NCBI GenBank assembly: GCA_001430745.1
Contig: KQ482063.1
Coordinates: forward strand, 257,241-267,404
Reading direction: 5' to 3'
From: Auxenochlorella pyrenoidosa
Lineage: Eukaryota > Chlorophyta > Trebouxiophyceae > Chlorellales > Chlorellaceae
Length of the DNA stretch: 10,164 bases
Program-made: the position numbers and the translations under genes
Notes under the pieces: generated by a model
The model's database searches: none
The model's input: the letters and a program-made list of their open reading frames with translations, nothing else
What the model was told of the DNA's origin: nothing
In this document: one piece after another, positions 1-7,496 of the stretch
Layout: every line of letters starts with the position of its first letter
How positions within the stretch are numbered: the stretch's first letter is position 1

Positions 1-97
1 ACCACACCACCACCCACCCCCCCCCCCAACCCCCCACTACACACACCACACCACCATCAACACACCCACACACACGCGCGCAGCCCCCTGCCCTCAC
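1..97 (-). repeat. Low-complexity CA/CCA and poly-C tract in CBM20-gene intron 2
   Basis: This is the 5' part of the second intron of the CBM20 gene, read on the minus strand from the GTGAGG donor at 97-92. Bases 1-80 are almost only C and A, with CCA/CA runs and a C9-type tract. No coding potential is visible. Confidence 0.7.
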
Positions 98-873
98 TTG
101 AAGGGGAAGGGCTGCCCCACGGCCAGCCCGCTGACGGTGCCGCTCCACAGGTTGCTGCCCGCGTCGACAAGCTCCAGCTTGGGGGCGCGCACCGCGTCCC
201 ACTCCCCCAGTGCCCGGTGGCCGCCCGCCACGCGCACCTGCTCCCCGGGCGCGGTCTGCAAAAACAAGAACAAAAAACATCATCAATGTTATTTGGTTCA
301 CTACCCACGAATGTAGCAACACAATGAGATGGACAAATGCAGGGGGGTGGCGAGGCGCGGCAGCAGCGTGTTGAACCGCTCCCCAGCTGGCACCTGCACC
401 AGGCTGCCTGAGCGCGGCCCAAGAGAGGGGAGGGGCTGCTGGGAGGGGCGGGCGGGCGGCTGGGCATGTACGCGTTGCCCCGCGGCCAGCCCTGCGCACA
501 CAGCTGGTCGGCTGCCAATGCTCTACCCCACCCACAATTCGTCTGTCTACATGCGCTGCCTGCAGCTGCTGTGTGTCGCTGCTGCCCGGCAGCGGTGGGC
601 GGCGGCAGCAGCAGCAGCAGCGATCGGCAGCAGCAGCAGCAGGAGCCAGCAGCGCGCTGGCAGGCCGGCTATTCCCTGCATCCAAATGTCATGCAATGCA
701 TGCTGCCCCATCACCTGCTTCTCTACTTGGAAGGTGACAGCCACGCCGCCGGATGCAACCACGACCGAGCGCCGAGCAGTGAGGCGGGCTGCTGGCGCAC
801 GGCGGGCGGCGCTCAGGCGGGCCCCGGCTGGCGCCGCGCTTGCTGCCGAGGTGCAGATGACTTGTGCGCGCAT
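98..873 (-). CDS. CBM20 starch-binding domain protein, plastid-targeted (5' part; 3' part off the left edge)
   Basis: Two exons are visible: 873-715 (53 codons from the ATG) and 255-98. Intron 1 (714-256) has a GTGATG donor and a TTTGCAG acceptor, phase 0. Exon 2 ends at a GTGAGG donor, so the gene continues past base 1. Residues 1-41 are rich in Ala, Arg and Ser, lack acidic residues and end in VVVAS, as in algal chloroplast transit peptides. CBM20 begins near residue 43 with GGVAVTFQVEKQ. After the splice come QVRVAGGHRALGEWD (family pattern V-G-x4-L-G-x-W), a W-S-G-T-V strand and FPFK. The family binds starch or glycogen, so a role in plastid starch metabolism or phosphorylation is inferred. 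The enzyme type is not visible. An N-terminal CBM20 after a transit peptide occurs in phosphoglucan water dikinase (GWD3/PWD), but many other algal CBM20 proteins exist. The domain call is strong; the full gene identity is open. Confidence 0.8.
603..650. repeat. CAG/GCA trinucleotide runs in CBM20-gene intron 1
   Basis: Two short GCA/CAG runs are separated by a CGATCGG interruption. They lie inside the 459-base first intron of the CBM20 gene (256-714). The run is read in several frames as poly-Ala, poly-Ser or poly-Gln, but none of these frames connects to a recognisable protein. It is a simple repeat. Confidence 0.75.
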
Positions 874-1434
874 GTCAGCAGTCCAACTGAACAGTTCAAC
901 TGATCCTCCCCGGTGATGGCGCTGGCCGGAAGTGCCAGCTGCTCACTGACTCCTTGCAAACAGTTGAAGGAGAGAGCGGGGTGGTTGACCTGAAGATGAG
1001 ATTGTGGCATGCCATGCAGCAGTGGTGATGCCAGCTGACTGCCAGCAGAGCGACGCTCAAACTGCCGGCCCCAGCTATCTGGTGCCTCGATGTTGATATC
1101 ACTGCTGGCTTAACCACCTCACACATGGTGGCATGCTTGCACCCACTGGCAGCTGATCTGTACAGAGAGCCCTCAGCTGGCACCAGCTGCCCCGGGGCGA
1201 CGCTGCACAAACCCCTGCTTCTGGCCAGAAGGAGTGTCCTGACCAGCTACGCCCTGGCCCACTGTGTGGCACATAGGTGCCCAGCCCTGGCCGCGCCTAC
1301 CCCTCCACCATGACCCTTCAACACCCTTGCGATTGACGTTTCGATCAGTTTCGGTCTGACAATTTGATGTGGTTCAGGTGAGGGCCCTAGTGAGGCAAGC
1401 AACGGAGCGCGACAAACTGGCCGCCGCTCGTGCA
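874..1434. other. Intergenic: FEX 3' flank and CBM20-gene promoter/5' leader
   Basis: No exon that joins either neighbour was found here. It should hold the 3' UTR of the fluoride exporter (stop at 1435) and the promoter of the CBM20 gene (ATG at 873). A near-promoter direct repeat CAACTGA occurs at 884-890 and 897-903. A 7-base-arm palindrome CAGCTGG-CA-CCAGCTG lies at 1174-1189. I saw no TGTAA polyadenylation motif on the minus strand in this stretch, and no clear TATA box. Confidence 0.5.
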
Positions 1435-4400
1435 TCAGCCGGCCCACACAGACCAGCCGTAGATGCCCAGCCCCAGTGCCAGGCCGCCGCCCATGGAGAG
1501 CAGGGCGTAGGTATAGGCACGGTAGTTCTCTGGGATGGCATCCGCAAACTTGACAATCTGCAGGAGAGTTGCAGGGCACCGGGGCAGCCAGGCAGTGGGC
1601 GGCGGCGGGCCACACGTTCGACGACGCCCCCGGCGCAGGCCGCGAGCTGACAGCGTGCGCAGGCTGCCAAGAGACACAGCCTGCGCGCCCGACGCCGGGC
1701 CTGAGGGCCTGCACCCTCATCCCAGCGCCCAGGCTCAAGAAGAAGGCTCGCCCACCTCTGTGACAAAGGTGCTGACAGTGGTGAGGCTGCCGCAGAAGCC
1801 GGTCTGCACGGCACCGAGCATCAGTACTCCCCAGTAGCCCAGGGAGGTCGCCGCCTCCCGCTGCAGAATGCACTGCAGAAGAGGAGGGGGCCCCGGGAGA
1901 CCTTGCAGGTGGGGTGCGGACACACAGGGCGGGTTGGCGCCCCACTGCCGGCGCAGCGAGCCGCGCTGCAGGCTGCGCCGGAAGGCATGCAGCATGGGGT
2001 GTGGGCACACGGCGGCCGAGCACCGCCGTACGGCTCTGGGACGCTACACTAATCGCATGTGCAAGCACGGGCGTGGGGCAGGCAGGTAGGCAACTGGGGC
2101 GGGCGGCCAGGCAGCTGGGGCATGCCTGCAGGCCAAAGGTGATAGCAGTGCCCAGCATGTTGGCTGCAAAGGTGCCTGCCGGGTACCAATCCCAGCGACC
2201 CTTGAGCTGGTAGTTCCAACGGCTCAGCCACCAGCGCAGGATGCAGCTGCACGGTGTGGGTGCGGGGTCAGGGAAGGTGTGGGGGGCAGCCGGGATGGGC
2301 GCTCGCCGAAACGACCCAAACAGGCCAGGCAGCGCTCATCGTAGCCACGTGTAGGTGCTGCCGGCTAGATTGCACAGCGCGCCATTGGCATGCCAGCTGC
2401 CCCACCTCAGCATAAACCTGCCTGAAGCTGCCACATTGTTTCCCGCTCGGCCTGGCCCCACCTCACCCTGGAGGGCCCAGCAGGCAGCTCATCCACGCCT
2501 GGCGCAGCCACTGATGCCCGCTCTCCAGCCCAACCCCCACCGCCAGCAGCGCCGTGAGCACCAGCAGCAGCAGGAGGGCAGCAGCGTCGGTGCGGTACCC
2601 TGCCAGGCTGGCAGCAAGGCCCCCGAGCGTCAGCGCTTGCTGCGCTTGCCGCTGCTGCTCCTCCTCGCGCTCCTTTTCGCTCTCCTTCCCCTTCTGCCCC
2701 CGCTCCCACTCCTCTCCCGCAGCCTGCTCCGCCAGCCGCTGCTGCAGGCGCTGGGACAGGCGCGACAGGAGGCGCGCCGACGCCGCCCTGCCATCAACCG
2801 CCGCCTCCTCATCTAGGGTGCCCACAGCCGGCCCCCCGTTGGGCTGCAACTGCTGCTGCTGCTGCTGCTGCTGCTGCAGATGCTGTTGGCGCTCCTGCTG
2901 CTGCTCCTGCTTCTGCTGTTGCTGCTGCTGCTCAAGCTGCGCTAGCAGCTCTGCTGGGGCCGACACGACGCGTCCAGACCGCAGCCTGGGAATGTCTGGC
3001 TCGGCCTGCGGGCAAGTTTTAAAAATCCTGTCAACATAATGGGTACAACCGCCGCAGGCTAAGCTCACGGGGCGCGCTCAGCCAATGCAGGCAACAGGAG
3101 CCTGGGGATGACGGCCATGGTCAACGTGCAAACCAAACCGCACGAACAGGCGCCGCGCACGTGAGAAATGCCAGTCAACTCATCTAGCCCTCTGCCCAGC
3201 ACCCCAATAGAAGGCTGATGGCACGCGGCCGCTCCACCCGTCCAGCCCCCTCCTGTTGCCCGCCCACCCGCTCCATCAGCTGCTGCGTGGCCGTCTCGCC
3301 GCTGGATGCCCGCAGGCCCTGAATGTATGCCACCTCGCCCTCGCGATACAGCTGCTGCTCCTCGAGAACCAGCTTGTCGCCAAGCAGCCACCTGCAGTAA
3401 CAAGTGACAAACATATTGAAAGGGTTGTTGTCATTACAAGGTGAGGGGTGGGTGTTGGTCGACGGCATGGCAGGCTGACGGCTTGCACACGGCACCTGGC
3501 GTCTCGCAACCTGGCGGCCTGGTTGCCGCAGGGGAGCAGGCCGCGGAGCACCGTCGCAAGGGCAAGCCCTGCAGCCTGCAGCACGAGCAACTCTCCTTGG
3601 CGGCCCAGCAGCCTGCATCGCGAGCAACTCTCCCTGGCCGCACAGCGCTGCGGCTCACCTGTCGATGGCCAGCGCGGCATGCATTCCCATCATGTACAGA
3701 GCAATGGAGGCAAACAGGCCAGTGACGAGGCCCAGGATCATGTTCACCCACTGCACGAGGAGGCAACGCAATGGACAGAAAGGCAGGTATGCAGGCGGGC
3801 AGGCATGCGGGCAGGCGCCATCGGAGGGCTGGCAGCTGCAGCTGATGCAGCAAGCAGGATGCGCCGTGCGATGCGCGGGCCAAGCCGGCGGGGCAGGCAG
3901 AGTACACAAGAGGATGAGAAATTAGCACGCAGCAACCTGGGCCGCTTGCCTGGTTGTCCTCGACAGCATTCATGACTACCTCCAGGTTCCAGCTGGCGAA
4001 TGTGGTGAGGCTGCCGCAGTAGCCCGTGCGGATGCCTGCACGGCAGCCGCAGGCAGGCATGGCAGCGGGTGGGGCTCAGGCATGGCTCATGAGCCCACAG
4101 CAGCTCCATGCTGCTGCCCTGGGGGCAACCATGTGGGTGCCTGCATAGCCGGCCGCTTCCCATGCATGCATGGCCAGCACCCCCCTGCTCCCCTACCAAT
4201 CTGCAGCTCCAGGTTGCTCTGCCAGGGGTGCCCCATTGGCAGTATCGCCAGCGCGCGGTCGGTGGCCAGGCCCAGGACGGACGAGGCCGCGAAGAGGCCG
4301 ATCACGAAGGAGCCCAGCATGTTAGAGGCAATGTCCTTGAAGTATGCGCCGCCTGGGGCAGGAAGCAGGCAGGGAGGTGCCCCCGCGACCGATCGGTCAA

Positions 4401-4695
4401 CCGCCTGGTTGACCTGACTGGAGTCTCGCCAGGTCTTCTCGTGTAGCATCAACGGCATGGTGCATGGACGGCAGGACCAAGCCGACGCACAACAGGCATG
4501 TAAAGCGGGCACTGGCGGCAGGCGGCAGCAGCTGCACAGCTCACTCTGAATGCAGGGGCCCCAGCCGCCTCCGCATCCGAGCACCAGGAACTTGTCCAGG
4601 AAGACGCGAGTGGCCACCCCCAGCTCGGCAAACAGAGCGAGGTGCACCAAGGTGACGACCAGCCGCAGCGCCGGGCTTTCATGCTTTCTGGCCAT
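1435..4695 (-). CDS. FEX: Two-domain fluoride export channel (FEX, CrcB/Fluc family), nine exons, about 502 aa
   Basis: Exons: 4695-4545, 4352-4197, 4035-3950, 3750-3659, 3391-3268, 3005-2467, 2246-2126, 1872-1756, 1557-1435; every junction is phase-consistent. FEX proteins let fluoride leave the cell and protect against its toxicity. Domain I: helix about 10-34 with R30; N61 in ASNMLGSF; TGYCGSLTTFASW at 106-118; fourth helix about 131-160. Residues 204-343 form a Gln/Glu-rich insert, followed by a linker helix (344-363). Domain II: GPPGCILRWWLSRWN (R387), N412 in FAANMLG, TGFCGSLTTVSTF at 447-459, last helix about 477-500. The conserved GxCGSLTT motif in both halves makes the family call firm. 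The ATG at 4695 is the first in frame after an upstream stop (about 4822) and has A at -3 and G at +4. Introns 3 and 7 appear to use GC donors (CAG|GCAAGC, CAG|GCATGC). An in-frame GT alternative exists for each, but it would delete conserved residues or add 13 unrelated ones. An acceptor 12 bases further in (exon 8 from 1860) is also possible. Confidence 0.9.
2844..2937 (-). repeat. CTG/CAG repeat encoding poly-glutamine in the FEX inter-domain insert
   Basis: On the minus strand this encodes about 30 residues dominated by Gln (roughly residues 227-257), interrupted by K, E, R, H and L. It lies in FEX exon 6 and is followed by a charged Glu/Arg/Lys/Gln-rich, probably helical stretch to about residue 326. 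The pure CTG core is at about 2850-2877. Confidence 0.85.
3571..3644. repeat. Imperfect 37-base tandem duplication in FEX intron 4
   Basis: Copy 1 is 3571-3607 and copy 2 is 3608-3644; about 32 of 37 bases match by eye. Both contain GCAGCCTGCA and GAGCAACTCTCC. The pair lies 14 bases inside the 5' end (minus-strand donor side, 3658) of the fourth FEX intron. Confidence 0.8.
3780..3817. repeat. Short GGCAGG(C/T)ATGC-type tandem repeats in FEX intron 3
   Basis: Two to three degenerate copies of a unit of about 14 bases (GGCAGG, T/C, ATGC, then GGGC) lie in the third FEX intron. Similar GGCAGGCA strings occur in other introns of the window. It is a simple repeat with no visible function. Confidence 0.5.
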
Positions 4696-5156
4696 GCTGT
4701 TCTGGAGCTCGATATGAAATCGGCATGCCACAAAGGGCAAAACAAGCAGGAAGAGCCAAGCAGGGTTTGGCCTTTGCGCCTCCTTGTCGAGAGAGCTCCT
4801 TCGAACTGTCAGTGGAGATCACGGTGTATCGGAAGGCTTTTTCTGCAACCCCATTGCATCTCCACCTCTTCTTGATGGCTAGCCTGCTGCGCTTCCACAG
4901 CCGCCCTCGACACTGGCCGAAATATATCAACCCTGCAAGATACATGCTCTCTCGAGCACAGTTCCAAACAGTCGTGGTGCTTTGTTACACTTCTGACGAA
5001 GCTGATGCACATTGCAGCTCGACAAGTGCATGCGCTCTGGGCAGGAGCAAGCAGGCGGGGAACGGGCACGAGCCAGTTGCGCGCGTGCAATGTGCAATGT
5101 GCATACCTGAGGCATCTTGTGAGCCCGCTGCATACCTGTCCAAGGAATCACAGGAT
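4696..5156. other. Intergenic: TMEM14-like 3' UTR and FEX promoter/5' leader
   Basis: No conserved exon was found. On the minus strand it runs from the TMEM14-like stop (5157) to the FEX ATG (4695). An AT-rich, TATA-like GATATATTT lies at about 4920-4930, some 225 bases before the FEX ATG. Minus-strand ATGs at about 4860 and 4870 lie between that motif and the start, so either a spliced leader or a later transcription start is likely. CTCCAG just before AACAGCATGG could be a 5' UTR intron acceptor. Confidence 0.45.
4985..4989 (-). terminator. Putative TGTAA polyadenylation signal of the TMEM14-like gene
   Basis: TTACA on the plus strand reads TGTAA on the minus strand, about 170 bases after the stop codon of the TMEM14-like gene. 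TGTAA is the usual chlorophyte polyadenylation signal. The motif is short, so chance is possible, but position and strand fit. Confidence 0.5.
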
Positions 5157-7236
5157 TCAGAAACCTCCAGGAGGCACGGGCGTGCGCCTGTCGAGGTGCG
5201 GCCGGCCGTGGGCGGCCGCCGCAGCGGCAGCAGAGGGGCCCGGCCCGCGGCGGCCCCGGCCAGCGCCCTGCTCTGAATGCGACAGCTCCAGGGTGGTGGC
5301 GGCTGCCTGGTCAGTGGGGTGCTTGTAGCTGTACTCGCGCAGCAGGCGCTCGGCCTCGAGGACGCGGCTCTGTTCGTACGACCGCCAGGCCAGGAACTTC
5401 TGCAGGGGTGTGGTGTGGTGGGTAGGGGTGGGGTGGCGGCGGTCGCAGCGAGAACCAGGAAAAGCGGTGTTTGCTTGTGCGGCACCTAGCAAGTCGGGAA
5501 GTTGGGGCTTCACAACCGCTGACACAATGCAGGACGATAGGGCAGGAACACAGGAAGGACCGAGACGCCATCAACTGCAATGGACAGCCAAGCGGTGCGC
5601 CTCGGCCACCTTGGCGCATGACACGACCCGGGTGGCAGTGACTGAACTCAAACAGGAAAGGGCGGCAAGGGGCGGGGGCAGCAAGCGGCGCGCCTGCAGG
5701 TGGTAGGCGCTGCTCACGCCACCCAGGGCTGCCAGCATGGCGCCGCCAGGGCCGACCTGTGGGCGTGCAGGAGGGCCGGGCATTCAGGTTCAGGTTGGAT
5801 AGGGTGCACCAGGCGGCAGCGGGGCCTGGCCGTGGCAGCCTGGAAGGCATGCAGCAGGTCAGGCACGGCACGTCGTGCTTGCCGTCCCTCCTCCTGCAAA
5901 GTGTGCGCTCCTGCAGCCTGGCTGTAGCGTGCAGGAACAGCCCCAGGCCGACGAACTCCCAGGCAGCTGCCGGTGGCACAGGCAGCTCAGGCTCTCGACA
6001 TGCCGCGCCCCTCTTGAGCACAGGCGTGTCAGACACCACAGCCCCCACTGGGTTACCTCTGCCCAGGGAGCACGGGATACTTACATAGGGGTTGCTGCCC
6101 GCCCGGTAGCCCATGGCACCTGCAGAGAGGTCGGCCGGAGAGTGTCAGCTCCCAGCACCAAGGGAAGAGCAGCACCTCCCAGCAGTTGCACGCCTGTTGC
6201 GCCAGGGCAGGGCCGACCAGGGCGGCGCGCCGGGGCGCGCGGCAGCCCGCTCGCCTCCGAACAGCACCGAAGCGATGAGGCAGATTTGGTGGGCAAACTC
6301 ATGCTTCTCGGGGTTAGAAGTCTGAGGGGGGGCGCGGGGGGGGGAGCAAGGGAGGCACGGTGGCAGTCCAGCTTGCCGCAGTTTAGCAGGCTGGGCTGGG
6401 TCCTGCATGCAACTGACAACCCTGGCATGCTGCAAGCCACCCTGCAGTCCTCAGACCCTGTCACAGGCAGCAAGCGGGAGCAGGGCGAACCGCATGCTGC
6501 TGCCCGTGCGCTTGGCACCCGCCTGTATCCAGTAGCCACCAAGGGCGAAGGCACTGCCCACGCCCAGCCCCGACAGCAGCCCCAGGCTGCTGCGCCGAGT
6601 CCAGTAGGCTGCAGGTTGGAGGGGCCAGGGGGAAGCAGGAGGCGGCCGAAAGTTCCTCAGAGAGCAGGAGGGGCCCCAGACATCGAGGTTGTGGGAGCCC
6701 TGGCGCCGCTTCGAGCAGCGCTGCATGCGGTTGACATCGATGTGCTGGGTGTGTGTCGCAAATTCCGTTGCGGTTGGGACAGTCTGTAAGCCCAAACAAG
6801 CAGGCCTCTCACCGGCAGCGCCGCCGACGCTGGTGACGAACGACATGACGTATGCAAGGTCTGGCGAGTCATCAGGCACCTCGTTTGGGTGGCGCTCCCG
6901 CCTGCGGGCCGCGAGCAGCACCTTGGCACCTTGGATGCGGCAGCAAAGCCGCACCGAGTGTGCTGAGCAGCAAGTGGCACAGAGTGCAGCGGCGGCGGGA
7001 AGCACCGGCGCAAGTGCCATCAATGGAAGAAGCGACTCTGAAACAGACTGGTCTCATCCTAAGGCAGTGCATGCCATGCGTTTGCAGGGAAGCGGCAGGT
7101 GGGCATGGGCAGGGTGGGTGTGGTGCGCACTGGACGGCGGCGGCAGCGCCCTGAATACCAGGCAGGCTCGGAGCGCGCAGCATCCTTGTGGAAGTTTGAT
7201 CTCTTGAGGCGCAAGCACTTACCCGAAGAGCGACAT
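5157..7236 (-). CDS. TMEM14/FAX-type four-helix membrane protein, seven exons, about 198 aa
   Basis: Exons: 7236-7223, 6901-6813, 6608-6523, 6321-6255, 6119-6085, 5756-5694 and 5399-5157. Start MSLFG is the only ATG between the divergent promoter and a strong GTAAGT donor; exon 1 has just 14 bases. Four glycine-rich helices follow, at about 18-36 (AYVMSFVTSVGGAAAYW), 41-61 (SLGLLSGLGVGSAF), 74-92 (HQICLIASVLFGGAMGYRAG) and 99-118 (GPGGAMLAALGG). Helix order, the short gly-rich hairpins and the MGYR-to-PGG step fit the TMEM14 (UPF0136) family, which includes plastid FAX fatty-acid exporters and mitochondrial TMEM14C. Substrate and organelle cannot be read from the sequence, and no clear transit peptide is seen. 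An 80-residue tail follows: a charged amphipathic helix (about 119-148), then an Ala/Pro/Arg-rich end. Introns 3 (CAG|GCGGGT) and 4 (GAG|GCGAGC) use GC donors. For intron 6, either CAG|GCGCGC (5694, keeps a full fourth helix) or GGC|GTGAGC (5718, giving 190 aa) is possible. Confidence 0.72.
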
Positions 7237-7496
7237 AGGCAGAGGGGAGCAGGGGAACGAGAGACCCTCTCCGCTGGGCTGCGGGGGCACAAAGTAATGT
7301 CGTAAGTCTCCCGACAGCTGTATATCACCTTCTATGCGTGATCGATGGGGATGCCGATCGCCTCAAAGCACGCTCGCCTGCGACGAAAGCTGCTGCGCCA
7401 TGTTGCGCCCGCGCTCGATGATGAGAGCCTTCTGCTCACTCCGTTGTCAATTTTCAAAACTCGTTTCGCAATTCAAGTCGTAACAGCAGTGAGAAC
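7237..7496. promoter_or_regulatory. Compact divergent promoter between the TMEM14-like and kinase-like genes
   Basis: Only 260 bases separate the two ATGs on opposite strands, so both promoters must share this stretch. A TATA-like TGTATATC lies at 7319-7326; read on the minus strand (GATATACA) it is about 85 bases before the TMEM14-like ATG. GATCG-type strings recur at 7341-7360. Nothing else is recognised. Confidence 0.5.
7400..7483 (+). other. Possible upstream ORF (27 codons) in the kinase-like gene leader
   Basis: ATG at 7400, with two further in-frame ATGs at 7418 and 7421, runs to TAA at 7481-7483, ending 13 bases before the proposed kinase start. The encoded peptide is basic and Ser/Arg-rich. 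It has no donor that joins exon 2 in phase, so it is not an alternative first exon. Whether it is transcribed depends on the start site, which I cannot see. Confidence 0.3.

Noticed and set aside
1247..2158. A 303-codon open frame on the minus strand
   Set aside because: Only its first 11 codons (MLGTAITFGLQ) match FEX exon 7. The rest is compositionally biased intron sequence, and FEX exon 8 within the region lies in a different frame.
4679..4945. Minus-strand 88-codon frame upstream of FEX as an N-terminal exon
   Set aside because: It is out of frame with the FEX ATG, has no family motif, and the FEX frame itself has a stop at about 4822 with no ATG before 4695.
5875..6789. A 304-codon plus-strand open frame
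   Set aside because: It is antisense to TMEM14-like exons 3-5 and has no recognisable motif. Long open frames on both strands are expected in GC-rich DNA with few stop codons.
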